64,000 bases of DNA from Bromus sterilis (taxonomy: Eukaryota; Streptophyta; Magnoliopsida; Poales; Poaceae), in contig OX465601.1 in NCBI GenBank assembly GCA_950022295.1, positions 72,177,501 through 72,241,500 of the forward strand, in the 5' to 3' direction. Shown piece by piece: positions 11,427 to 21,925 of the stretch. The stretch's first letter is position 1. Every line of letters starts with the position of its first letter. The translations under genes and the position numbers were made by a program. The notes under the pieces were generated by a model, which saw nothing but the letters and a program-made list of their open reading frames with translations, did not search any database and was not told the origin of the DNA.

Positions 11427-12210
11427 CTTAGAGCATCTACAACCGAAGCCCCAATTCACTCCCTAGAGGTCGCTTCACGGGCGTTTTTGCCACCCAACTG
11501 TTCGTGGCAAACCCCGCCCAAACTCTCGGGTTGACCGGTATCCCTAGTACCCATCCCATATGTGGGGAGGATATGGAGACACCCGGACTCACCTGGGTGC
11601 ATCCGTCACCTCGGATCCGACCCAGAATGGCCCATCCCAACCCCACACAAATTTGACCACATTCTCTTTCCGAACGAAATACTAGCCACTTCACTTGTCT
11701 CCGCTCCACTCCACCTCCAAGCTCCGGTTTGGCGATCTTCGACCTTCTCTGGCATGTCGGGTAGCGAATACGAGTCCTTCATCACCAGATCTATGGACTA
11801 GGACCTTGTCCCAATTGGGCTCAAGGAGGATATGGTCGTCCATCCGCTATGCAAGGGAGGAGAACGACCGTCAACAATCGATCTTGATCCACCAAAATCC
11901 ATAGCGTCCGCCCAAATGACGCTGGGATCCCACACGAGCAACCTTCGTTGCCTCGCCAGAGGCAGTGCGGTCCGTCTGGCATTCACACACCATACCAGAG
12001 GCGCAACCACTTCGTTGGCGCGCAGAGTCGGAAAACCGCACCTATGACCTGATCGATGAAACGTCATGGTGTGATATGCCCGCCACGTGAGGCAGAGGAC
12101 GCCTGCTCTACCTCACCGAAGACTGGACAAAGACTTTAGAGGCTCAACCGACCATCAAGCATGAACATGACGAGGGTGTTGAAACACCGTCGTCGAAAAC
12201 TTAAATTATG
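11427..12210 (+). mobile_element. Remnant of a non-autonomous DNA element with broken frame
   Basis: Begins at the palindrome 'gatgctcttagagcatc' (11429-11445), which contains the GAGCATC-type end next to TTA seen on many grass PIF/Harbinger-like elements. It contains a short frame from ATG 11754 (MSGSEYESFITRSMD, then a stop) that continues in another frame with an Arg/Asp/Ile-rich stretch. A terminal coding-like stretch near 12115-12200 ends in a stop. No matching right terminus was found, so the element is truncated or decayed. Function of the original protein is unknown. Confidence 0.35.
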
Positions 12211-12327
12211 TTCTATGTTACATGTAATTATATGAATTTAAATTATTGTAATTAAAAGATCTGATTAATGTATGAGATCGGATTAGCATTAGCCAAGTTC
12301 GATCGTAAATATTTTTGTTCAGATTTG

Positions 12328-12406
12328 CTAGGGCACATCCAGATGTGCCCTAAGATAGAGCACATTTAATGTGCTCTATCTTAGGGCACATCTGGATGTG
12401 CCCTAG
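12328..12406. repeat. Perfect 79-bp palindrome (39-bp arms)
   Basis: Arms 12328-12366 and 12368-12406 are exact reverse complements around one central base. Each arm itself holds a smaller inverted repeat (gggcacat..atgtgccc). It could be a tiny MITE or the joined ends of two elements. As RNA it would form a perfect stem. No gene overlaps it. Confidence 0.85.
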
Positions 12407-12719
12407 ATAAACCCATTTTTGTTAGCTCCTAAAAGAACAGTTTACGCGGACAGAACGCAGTGGACTGTAGAAGACGAGAAAGATAATATTTCCCCACGGA
12501 ATCCCTTCAGGCCTTGTTTGGCAGCAGTGTGTCTAGATGGAAACCCGTGTCTTTTACCAGTCCAGCCCATTACTCCAAAATACACCTCGAAGCCCGTTTG
12601 GTAGCCCTGTTTGCGGCAGTGGAAGCGGGTGTAAAATCCTAAAAACCCGTCGGATCAACGAGTATTCCAGACGCGAGGGGTTGCTCGCGTTTTTCCTCTC
12701 CAGCAGCACATACGCGAGG

Positions 12720-12918
12720 CGGCGGCAGCGGAGCGGACGCGGGGAGGAGAAGGAGTTCTCGAGCGGCGGCGGCCGGGGAGCGAGGAGGAGGAGGAGGTCT
12801 CGCGCAGTGGCGGGGCGGACGTGAGGAGGAGAAAGAACTCTCGCGCGGCGGCGACCCGGGAGCGAGGAGGAGGAGGTCTCGCGCGGCGGCGGCCAGGGAG
12901 CGAGGAAGAGGAGCTCTC
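12720..12918. repeat. GC-rich imperfect repeats (gcgaggaggaggaggtctcgc)
   Basis: Three to four imperfect copies, about 50 bp apart, of 'gagcgaggaggaggag' followed by 'tctcgcgcggcggcggc'. They create overlapping Arg/Ser/Pro-rich open frames on both strands (for example 12639-13109 minus) that are not credible genes. The block lies 370 bp upstream of the gene at 13291. Confidence 0.6.
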
Positions 12919-13290
12919 GGTGACCACCACCTCCGTCTCCCGTCTCGTCGCCCTATGTTTTCTCTGGTACGTGCCTTCCGACCACCGATGCCACTACCTG
13001 GGGGGGGGTCAAAGAACCGAAGCGCCACCAGTCGCCGGATGCCTCTGTTTTCGGCCAAACACGTTAGCTTGTGGTTAAACCTTGTGGCTAAACCTCCTGT
13101 ACCAAACACGTGAGCTTGTGATTGGGGTGTTTACGGGAAGGAGATTGGCGTGGGGGAAAATGATTGGGTGAAGGGCGTGTTTTCACCCAAACCCCTCCGG
13201 ATATTACACAACAGAACACTACAACACACTCTTACCAAACGAAGCCTCAAGGCTTCAAAGAGAGAGAAAATCCCCACAGAATCCACCACG

Positions 13291-13887
13291 ATGAGCGGCG
13301 GCGGACGAAAGCCGGTGGGCGACGAGGCGGAGGTTGAAGCGCTTCTCCGGGCGGAGCAGGACGCCGTGCTTCTCAAGCTGCAGGCCAACTCCCACCTCGT
13401 CTCGTCGTCGTCCTCCGCTGCGTCCAACCCTCTTGCTCTCGACGAGGGGCCCGGTCCACTGGACGACGATCTCGCCCGCCGTTTCGACGCGCTCAGGTCC
13501 CGCCCGTCGGCGCCGAAGCGGCCTGATGCTGGATCCACCCCTCCAGCCGGCGGGATGGACGAGATGGAGGCGCGGTTCGCGGCGCTGAAGGGCGCGGAGG
13601 TTTTCCCGGGGAAGGAGACGAGGGTGCGGCTGGAGGATCTGGGAGGGGAGTCGGAGGAGGAGGACGAGGTGGAGAAGGTGATGCGCTGGGCGATGGACGC
13701 CGCACGACTCGACGTCGTCACCGGCGGCGGCGTTGCCAGCAACGCCGAGGACAAGGAAGAAGAAGACAAGAGCAGCGTCAGTAGCGAGGACGACGAGGAA
13801 GAGAGACTGGAATTGGAGAAGAAGAGGAAGGAGAAGGAGATGATGAGCAAGAAGAACCAGGGCAAGAACAGGTTCTTCTTCTTTTGA
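13291..13887 (+). CDS. Small acidic protein with two MIM1-like motifs, intronless
   Basis: 198 residues, not recognised as a named family. What is seen: an N-terminal helix-like stretch (14-33), a Ser-rich linker, then two similar motifs, DDDLARRFDALR (58-69) and MDEMEARFAALK (89-100). Both approach the MIM1 consensus (D/E)xxLxxRLxxL(K/R), which binds MIT domains in the ESCRT pathway. An acidic helix-like stretch follows (120-141), then an acidic Ser/Glu segment (152-172) and a Lys-rich C-terminus ending in four Phe. The start at 13291 is preferred over the in-frame ATG at 13150 because the upstream residues look like 5' leader and the composition changes to GC-rich coding at 13291. Role in ESCRT or abscission is inference from the motifs only. 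The frame is intact. GC content is high at third positions, as in many grass genes. Confidence 0.65.
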   Translation: MSGGGRKPVGDEAEVEALLRAEQDAVLLKLQANSHLVSSSSSAASNPLALDEGPGPLDDDLARRFDALRSRPSAPKRPDAGSTPPAGGMDEMEARFAALKGAEVFPGKETRVRLEDLGGESEEEDEVEKVMRWAMDAARLDVVTGGGVASNAEDKEEEDKSSVSSEDDEEERLELEKKRKEKEMMSKKNQGKNRFFFF

Positions 13888-14585
13888 TCTCAAGCAAAGA
13901 ATCCCAAGAATCAATCATACATGTATGTTTCATCTCAAGAATCTCAGATAAGTGAATAGGAAGTTAGGAACCAATCAGATTTTCTTGTTATCTGTAATGG
14001 AGATTATGAGCATGCATTGCTGTCTCGATGAAAATGAAAACTTGTACTCTACAATTGTTATTGATATTCCTGACGAAAATCTGTGATTATAAATTCTATG
14101 TTCCCTATCATAAATATGTAGATGTATACCTTTGTTTACAATGAACTTGCAGAGTGATCCAGTATTCATTTCTCAGCGGAAAATAAAGAATGTTCTCAGA
14201 AGTAACAATGAAGATAAAACAGTGCCTTCCAAAAAAAAGAAGATAAAACAGGCAGTGTTGATTGAGAGCCAACAAACAAGTCAGCACGGTTATCTGTTCA
14301 TGTTAATCTTGAACACAATCGATAAGCTCATTATCTCAAACATCATGCACGGTTTTCACAGAATGCATTCCTGAGTTCATAGGTGGCCAACAGAAGCTAC
14401 ATATCTTCAATGACCAATGCCAAGCTACATGCATATCAGCCTTGGGTGGAGTACAAAGTATCACAGCAGTGCTCAACACAGGAACTCAGGAAGAGAATGC
14501 CCCAGCCATCCTAAAGAGAGGAGGCTTCACTTTCCGCTGCAAGAAATTAGAGACTGCAAAATTTAGAGGCCTTTGCTTGCAAGAG
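13888..14585. other. 3' flank of the small gene, no further gene
   Basis: AT-rich sequence, probably 3' UTR for the first few hundred bases, followed by unassigned DNA. The short open frames at 14132-14374 and 14442-14666 lack coding character. The second is antisense to the SmE-like fragment and its flank. Confidence 0.4.
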
Positions 14586-14717
14586 TTAGTTGTAGCCTTT
14601 CAAGAGTATCCTGTAATCCCTGGTTGCAAATGTACTAACCCAATGATTTCCTGGTGTTCTTCTTGATGTTGATTTCTCAGCGTCCTCAAGAACCAAGTTC
14701 ATGTACTCATGAAAGCC
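14586..14717 (-). pseudogene. snRNP SmE (Sm-like) exon fragment, frameshifted
   Basis: On the minus strand a CTGCAG acceptor at 14718-14723 is followed by a frame reading GFHEYMNLVLEDAE, which matches the Sm1-Sm2 region of plant small nuclear ribonucleoprotein E (a core protein of spliceosomal snRNPs). One base is then missing relative to the family, after which the expected Lys/Asn-rich stretch continues in another frame. About 28 unrelated bases follow, then RILLKG, the Sm2 motif. The first half of the protein and its final residues are absent nearby. A retained acceptor site suggests a copied genomic fragment rather than a retrocopy. Non-functional. Confidence 0.7.
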
Positions 14718-15189
14718 CTGCAGAACACACAAACAGTGTAAAAGCCTACCATTATTCGACAGGATCCAAATAAAGCACATATGTACAAAGTATTCAAACA
14801 AATCTAAATGGCCATCGTAAAAAAAATGACACTCAGTAACATACACAATATGTTATTCGCATTTTTCACGGACATAATGCCTCTTTGCATCAGTAGTACC
14901 AGTGTACCACTAACAATCCCATCTCATTGAATTCATTAATAGAGGCAAATCTAAAGAATAATGATAATGGCCGAACGTCAGGTTCCAGCCCAGTCGCCCG
15001 AACTCCTTAACCAGCGTTGATTTTGTAGCACGTATCCCAAAGCATTTCGTTGTTTGGTGCCACGCAGTTTTTGCCCGAACGTTTCTCTCTGCTCCGGAAC
15101 GTCAGGTGGGGAGAACTCGCCCGAACGTTTCTTTGAGCAGCTCTCAGCCTCACACCGAACCTCAACCTTATTCCCATTTCCACACTGTT

Positions 15190-15790
15190 CTTAGTCAACC
15201 CAGAAGAGGAGAAGGAAGGGAGTGCTACTGCCAGCGGGGGTGGTGCTGCTGGTGGGGGGCGGGGACGAGTTCGGGCAAGCTTGGGGCGGGGGTGGTGCTG
15301 CCGGCGAGGGAGCGGGCAAGCTCGGCGCGGGGGCAGTGCTGCCGGCGGGGGTGGGGCCGAGCTCGGGGCTGCTGCTACCGGCGGACGAGGCTGCGGCCCT
15401 GCGCCATATCGCTGTCCTACTCGTCGCCGCCCCACACGTCGCGCTAGGGGTGGGCGGAGACGGGGAAAGATCGGCGCGTGGTTGTTGGGGTGCTGCTGCC
15501 GGCGGAGGAGGCTGCGGCCGCTGCGTCACATTATCGTCCTACTCGCCGCCGCCCCACACGTCGCGCCCGGGGTGGGCGGGGGTGGGGACAAGCTCGTCTG
15601 CGACTGGCTCGGAGATGGATGTTGCGCCGGGGAAATAGATTACTGTAGTTCCCCTCCCCACAGGAGCTCGGCCTCGCGGAGTTGGACAGCCGCCGCCTCC
15701 TATACTCGCCACCGCAGCGATGAGGGGCGCACGCGATCGTTGCACACGGCAGAGGAGCACGAGGTTGTGATCCTGGCAGCCAACGCCTAA
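15190..15790 (+). other. GC-rich block with overlapping open frames and a tandem duplication
   Basis: Overlapping plus-strand frames (15222-15638, 138 codons; 15281-15790, 169 codons) are Gly/Ala/Arg-rich and not credible as a known protein. Two copies of a ~90-bp segment lie about 121 bp apart (15368-15458 and 15489-15583), sharing 'gaggctgcggcc' and 'cgccgccccacacgtcgcgc'. The block could be a captured promoter/first-exon fragment, but no donor gene was recognised. Confidence 0.45.
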
Positions 15791-16129
15791 CGATTTTGCT
15801 CCAAACTTCAGGTGATTATGCTGCTCTTCAGATTTAAGATTCGGTGTTACTTTGGTCTTGCGTTGCTGTCAAACGAAGTACTAAGAACTATTGTATGGAG
15901 TAGTGGTCGCATTTAAACAGAAAAAGATGATCTGAAAGCTCGATTTTAATCATCAAATGAGTACATGTACTGGTCTCATTGTACATATGTTTGTTAGCTC
16001 TTAGCTATACCACTTTGATTAGTATTTTTTTAAACTGAAACTGAAGAGACCATGATGTTGCACGGTGTACAGTTGCTCCAGCCGTTTTTATGGTAACATG
16101 CCTAGACATTTTTTAGTTATGATTTGTGA

Positions 16130-18240
16130 CAAAATTTGTGTTGGTAACAATTGCCGCTTCACTAAAACTATAATTGCCTTGTCCCTAAAACTACACTGCC
16201 ATGGCATTTTTAGCTTAAATCCCCCCGACCTGTAAATAGAAAAAATTGAAGCATGAGATCACCATTACACTTTGAACTACAATTACACGCCATACACAAC
16301 CTAAACTACAATTAATAGTTGCCATGGCAATTTCTAGTTGTATGACATGGCAATTATTGGTTGTATAGATGCACGTTCTTTTGAAAATTGCCATGCTTTA
16401 TATAATATAAATTTGTCATGCACAACACAAACTATGATTATAAATTTCCATGGCAATTTTTAGTTGTGTGACACGGCAATTCTTAGTGGTATGACATGGT
16501 AGATGCACATTTTTTTGAAAATTGCCATGCTTTATATAATTATTTTCCATGCACAACACACTACAAATTGCCATGGCAATTTTTAGTTGCGTGACACGGC
16601 AATTCTTATTTTTCATACATGGTAGATGCACGTTACTTGAAAATCGCCATGTTTTATATAAAAGATATTTGACATGCACTACACAAACTATGATTACAAA
16701 TTGCCATGGAAATATATTTTTGTCATGAAATTTAAGATGTCTTCTTTGCCATGGGAAATTAAGTTTTGTTGCCATGCCAAATTTATAGTTTTTTTCTGCA
16801 TACAAATAGCCATGTGTATATGAAAGATAGTTTGCCATGTACAACTCAAATTTTCCATGGCAATTACTATTTTTGTGACATGGAAATTTCTTATCTTTAC
16901 GACATGACAACTCTTTTTTTTGAGTCACGTGACAATTCTTACTTATGTGTCTTGGCAATTCTTATTTCTCTGATATGGCAATTCTTATCTTTATGACATG
17001 GCAATTCTTATTTTTGTGAAATGGCAACTCTTATGTTTACGACATGTTAGTCCTTATTTTTTTGTGTTACATGGCAATTCTTATTAACGTAGCTTAATAA
17101 TTTTAGTTGTGTGATATGGCAATTCTTAGTTATATGACATGACAATTCCTAGTTGGTGATTCTGAAGTTTTGCCACAGAAACATTTTTTATGCTGAAAAC
17201 ATGCATTTTGTTTTTTTCAAAACTTCCATGGCAATTTTTGGTTCCAGATACACATGATGAATCGCCATGTCTTTTTTACGGTCATATTTTTTGTAATGGT
17301 GATTTTGATTTTTTGCCATGGTATATTTTGCCATAATTTCAGAAAATCCAACTAAATCTCCGTTTTCACCCCACGACAAATTCGCCATGTTTTAATATTT
17401 AAATTCTTTTATGTAGGTTTGCGATGTATGTATTCATAGCATTTTTCTTTTTCAAATCATCCATATTAAATTCTTATCTGTGGGGGAGATGGAAATTCTT
17501 ATTTTTATATAGCTTATGGGGCATGGCAATTCTCAGTTATAGGACATGGTAATTTTTATTCATAAGACATGGCAATTCTTATTTGTTGTACATGGCAATT
17601 CTTATCTGTACAACATGGCAATTCTTATACATGTGACATGGCAACTCTTATAGGTGTGACAATACAATTCTTACAAAAAAAACACATGAAATTCTTATGT
17701 GTTTGTCATTGAAATTTTTTTGCCATTTTTTTTAGTTTCTTGCCATGGAAAATTTACCTTTCTTCCTTCGTAAAATTGCCATGAAAAAAAAACTAAAAAG
17801 ATGCCATGGTAAAATTTATCGTATTTTTCTGATGTCAATTTTTACGTATGATGGTAAATTTGATCATCATAACATTTTTTGTACTATTTATTGAGCACAT
17901 GGCAAAAATTTTACTTTTTAGGTTGCTGAATTTAACTTTTATTGCCATGGCAATTTTTTATTATCTAGCCGTAACATTATTTTAATTTTTTGTTTTACCT
18001 TGGAAAATTTACCTTCATTACCATGTCAAATCTACCTTAACACACATGGCAATTTAATTTCATTTCCATGGCAACTTCTTTCCATTTTTGAATGACATTT
18101 TCCTTTTTAGTTTTGCCATGGCAAATTTATAACTTTATTGCCATGGCAATCTTTTACCATCATAAATTTATAACATTTATTGCACCTTTTCATGATTACA
18201 TGGTAGTTTTTTAGGACCATCATAATTTTTTTCTTGTTAT
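16130..18240. repeat. 2.1-kb degenerate array of ttgCCATGGcaattctta motifs
   Basis: Dozens of variants of 'acatggcaattctta(t/g)' and its complement 'ttgccatg', spaced mostly 20-35 bp. The densest part is 16900-17160 and 17560-17660. The core CCATGG is self-complementary, so the motif appears in both orientations. Base composition is strongly AT-rich between motifs. There is no reading frame. It lies inside the inverted-repeat-bounded element, so it is probably part of it. The minus-strand frame at 16416-16958 is an artefact of the repeat. Confidence 0.8.
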
Positions 18241-18526
18241 TAAAGCTAATGGATTTTTTTGGTAGCTGATCAAAAGGTGTGTTTTAGTTGCCACTAGAAA
18301 ACAACAAAATATGGGCCTTTTCATTTTAATTCGTTATTAATGGGCTTTATTTTGCACGGAAAAGGCAGGGACGTCCGAAGGGATCTCTTAGCGACCAAAT
18401 TGTCAGGTCTAGCGGGAAATGAAACGTTTGGGCATGTGGTCTCTTCCTGCCGAACGAAAACGTTCGGAGCGATCGATCCTGGTGGACCTGACGTTCGGGC
18501 TGAATCCTATCGCCCTGACGTTCGGC

Positions 18527-19210
18527 AGTTATCGGGATCCAATCTAAAATACCAGTGTCCCAAAATTTCCAGAAACACAACTAAATGATATATACTTTCT
18601 TTGACAGAGTTAAAAACAAACGTTTGAGAAATCGATGAGGGAACAAAAATATGACAGGCACAATACTGAAAACCCATGCAACGATGTGATGCACTTTTTA
18701 CCCGAGCATGTAAACTAGAAATAAATGCACACACAACTAAAGCAGCATAGGCGCACATCAATGTAACCAATTACCACATTTACAAGGTTCTTATCACTTG
18801 TTAGTAAACCAGGCCATGACAAGAAAAGAAAAATTTAACTAAGCATTAGAAACCAACCGATGCTTCAGCTCTAGAAAATGTGTAGGATGAAGAATTTAGT
18901 TTGTGATTTAAAACAAAGGCATTAGAAACCAGTCGTCGCCAGACCCATGGACGCCTCCTCGGACCTCGCAGTCATCAACTCCGCTCCGCTGCACCTCACC
19001 GTTGACGCCTCAATGGTGATGTAAAATTTACATCACCAAAGGTTTTTAGTGATGTAAAAATTCACTTTTTGATGTTGTAAATTGTATTTAAAATAAATTT
19101 CAATGATATATTTTACATCATTTATTGGAGATGATCTTTATGTCTGGTGGTGGGATGGGCTGGGCGTTGTCAGGAGAAGTGCGCACATGTGATCGAGTCG
19201 TATCGCATAT
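18527..19210. other. Intergenic, nothing recognised
   Basis: AT-rich with a small GC-rich patch at 18940-19010. A short repeat of 'gatgtaaaa.tt' occurs at 19017-19120. No gene is supported. Confidence 0.4.
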
Positions 19211-19212
19211 CT

Positions 19213-19367
19213 TAGAGCATCTACAATCGTACCTAGAAAATCCGACCCTTGAACATTTGCAATGCGTCGGTGGGTTTTTTGGTTACTTTTTGTGTAATTT
19301 TTTCATATAATACAATTATTAAAAAAGTTTTTCCTGCCTAAAACACGGTAGGCGTTGAGGATGCTCT
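19213..19367. mobile_element. Small MITE, PIF/Harbinger-like
   Basis: Bounded by TTA-GAGCATC on the left (from 19213) and GATGCTC-TTA on the right (to about 19367). That gives a 3-bp TTA duplication and short inverted ends with an AT-rich interior of about 150 bp. TTA/TAA duplication and GAGCATC-like ends fit non-autonomous PIF/Harbinger-like elements. The inverted repeat is short, so the call is moderate. Confidence 0.5.
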
Positions 19368-19370
19368 TAG

Positions 19371-19849
19371 GCACATCCAAGTGTTCTATACGTCCTTAAA
19401 AGAAAGACGAATGCCACACATCGATTGATTAGGGTTTTGAAAACCTTCATCACCTATTGAGCCGTTGGATTGAGCTTTAAATCACCGTATGATCTGATAC
19501 AATGCATGGAGCATTGCACCAAGTTTTTTATTGCGTTGGGGTCAATGCAACAAAAGCCTTAGTGCAAAGTGAATCAAGGTAATTTTTGTTTGATTTGATC
19601 AATACAACTTTCTAAGCATTGCAATAATCCCCTTGTTGTGTTGAAGCCAATGTAATAAAAACATTGTTGAGAGCGAATGCAAGTATTTTTATATCGATCT
19701 GCGACAAAGAACTACAACAAGGGATGTGTTGTAAATTTAACTTGGGGCAAGTATGTTTTAAAGCCGTCCGATTAAGAACTCATCCAACGAACGTGAGAAC
19801 GGTCGATACCTCGCGTGCTATCCGCTCACTTAGAGCTTGTTTGATTCAT
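19371..19849. other. Intergenic, nothing recognised
   Basis: AT-rich sequence. Several 'ttgcaatg'-like words recur between 19500 and 19680 without regular spacing. No gene is supported. Confidence 0.35.
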
Positions 19850-21373
19850 AATTATTTTTTTAAATAACACATTATTTTTTAAAAATTCTAAAAATAATGT
19901 ATAGTTTTAAAAATTTATAAAAATAATACACCTTCGGCCTTGGGCTGGCCGATTAGGCCTAGTCGGCCACGGGCTGGCCGAGAGGAGGCTATCCTCCGCC
20001 TAGCCAGGGCAGTCGCCCAACCTGGCCATGCAGTCGGCCTTGGGCTGGCCGACAGGCCCAGTCGGCCACAAGCAGGCCGACAGGAGATTTTTTTCATATA
20101 TATAATATATTTGCTTCGTAAAAAAAATATTTTTATTAAAAATATTTTATATGTGTTTCATTTCGTGTCAAAAAATGTTCCACGCAGCTATGAAAAATAT
20201 TTATATCATTAGAAATCTACGAATATTTAAAAAATGCTAATTTGTTCAAAAATGTGTACTCGAAATTTCCAAAAAATGTTATAAAATCTAGAAAAATGTT
20301 ATTGTGTATTTCAAAAAAATAATCTTACCATTAAAACATATATGTTACATTTATCAAATTATAATAACTGAACTTAGAATAATGTTAAAGGCGTATACAA
20401 ATGATAACCATTATATTAAAAACGTATACAAATGTTAACCACTATAATAATAGAACTTAAAATATATTATATATATGAAAAACGTATACATAAATATTTA
20501 TTTGAAAACACATCAATTATGTATTTTCAAAACGTTAAACATGTATATAAAACTGTCCCTGGTGTATACAGAAAATGTACACCATACATATAAAAGTTCA
20601 CATCAAAACACTTATTAAAAAATGGAACTAAGAAATGTTAAACATAAATAAAAAAAGTCCTTATATATAACACATATAGATCAGGACATTTTTTAATTCA
20701 TGTTTAACATTTCTCGGTTGATGTGTTTTCAACTAAATATTTTATGTGTATATTTTTCATATATATATATAATATTTTAAGTTAAGTTATTATAATGATT
20801 AGCATTTTTACATGTTTTTAAATATAAAAGTTAACATTTGTATATACATTTAACATTATTTTAAGTTCAGTTATTATAATTTGATAAATGTAATATATTT
20901 GTTTTCAATGGTAATAAACATTTAAAAAAATACACAATAATTTGTCTACATTTTATAACTTTTTTAGAAATTTCATGGACACATTGTTTGAACAAATTAG
21001 CATTTTTAGATATTCGTAGATTTCTAATGATATAATATTTTTAATAGCTGCGTGGAACATTTTTTTACACGAAATGAAACACATATAAAATATTTTTAGT
21101 AAAAATATATTATATATATTGTTTCACGAAGCAAATATTATATATATATGAAAAAATCTCCTGTCGGCCTGCTTGTGGACGACTGGGCCTGTCGGCCAGC
21201 CCAAGGCCGACTGCTCCGGCCAGGCGGAGGATAGCCTCCTGTCGGCCAGCCCGTGGCCGACTGAGCCCAATCGTCCAGCCCAAGGCCGAAGGTGTATTAT
21301 TTTTATAAATTTTTAAAACCATGTATTAATTTTAGAATTTTTTAAAAATAATGTATTATTTAAAATAATAATT
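19850..21373. mobile_element. 1.5-kb fold-back element (long inverted repeat)
   Basis: Almost the whole element is one inverted repeat. The outer left arm (AT-rich, then a 'cggcc' block at 19932-20090) reappears reversed at 21157-21290, and the arms continue inward to a centre near 20660-20690. Matching landmarks are 'gtcggccttgggctggccgac', 'aggaggctatcctccgcct', 'gtgtttcatttcgtgt', 'ttccacgcagct' and 'atgttaaacat'. The left arm has about 20 bp absent from the right. Arms are estimated by eye at about 90% identical. No open frame of note and no clear target duplication were seen. It interrupts an older sequence whose halves read 'gcttgtttgattcata' (left) and 'gaaaatcataggaac' (right). Confidence 0.8.
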
Positions 21374-21375
21374 CG

Positions 21376-21488
21376 GAAAATCATAGGAACAGGAAAAACA
21401 TAGGATTGCAATGGCATGCCCACTCCAATTCTATAAGATTTTGTTTGCACCAAAATTTGTTTGATTTCATCAAAGGAATCCCATTATT
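21376..21488. mobile_element. Remnant of a 'cataggaa'-type MITE
   Basis: Words such as 'aaatcataggaac', 'acataggattgcaa' and 'tttgtttgatttcatcaaaggaat' resemble the sequence at 28970-29110 and the ends of a common Triticeae hAT-like MITE. Decayed and incomplete. Confidence 0.35.
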
Positions 21489-21640
21489 AGAACCTGGAGC
21501 AAAATGAAGCCTTCTCCGGCGCTTGCATTCTCAGCCGTTGGATTGCCTGTCCGAACCAATCCCGGCCGTTCGATCTTGAGATGGGATGATTCTGGTCGTT
21601 GGATCCGAACTGATGTGACAACCAATGAACAGTGCCATCC
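21489..21640 (+). repeat. Promoter-like repeat, copy 1 (other copy at 25433-25570)
   Basis: Shares 'aacctgg..caaaatgaa.ccttctc', 'ttctcagccgt.ggatt', 'cgttggatcc' and 'tatgtgacaa.caa' with 25433-25570. Words of the 'gccgttggatc' type are common upstream of plant translation-related genes, but no such gene follows here. The open frame 21504-21824 is not credible. Confidence 0.6.
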
Positions 21641-21925
21641 CCGGCGTGCCACCGCGCGTAATTTCAGCATCCCCACCGGGGCAGTTTCGTCATTTCATAC
21701 ACGGACGTATAAAACGCAGTGGCTCATATGGAGAGAAAACCTAGCCGTCGCTCCTCGCGCACTCGTGCCGCCCACCTCCTCTTCTTCCTCCTGCCTCGTG
21801 TCTCCCTTCACCTTCAAACCCTAGACCCACACGCGCCTCCGTCCTGATCCAACCCCACCGTGCCTCGGCGCCCACCTGCACCGCCAGCCGTCCCCGGCGA
21901 CCCCTCCCCTCCGCTCCCTCTCCAC

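Larger units (their letters stand above)
14968..18526. mobile_element. 3.6-kb element with short inverted-repeat ends and subterminal GAACGT repeats
   Basis: The left end reads CCGAACGTCAGG (14970 on) and the right end reads its reverse complement, CCTGACGTTCGG (to about 18525). Both ends carry further scattered copies of CCCGAACGT or its complement within about 170 bp (left near 15075, 15095, 15120; right near 18420-18515). This is typical of cut-and-paste DNA transposons with short terminal and repeated subterminal motifs. No clear target duplication is visible and no transposase frame exists, so it would be non-autonomous. The interior has a GC-rich block (15190-15790) and a long CATGGCAA array. 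Superfamily not assigned. Confidence 0.6.

Noticed and set aside
12639..13109. Pro/Arg-rich frames on the minus strand upstream of the MIM1-like gene
   Set aside because: Products of the GC-rich repeat; no conserved domain.
13150..13290. Longer N-terminus for the MIM1-like protein
   Set aside because: In frame, but the residues look like untranslated leader and composition changes at 13291, which has a suitable ATG context.
16416..16958. 180-residue frame on the minus strand
   Set aside because: Made of the CATGGCAA array read as repeated CH/NCH residues.
16130..18240. CRISPR-like or centromeric satellite array
   Set aside because: Spacing and motif are irregular and lie within an inverted-repeat element; no fixed-length repeat-spacer pattern or satellite monomer.
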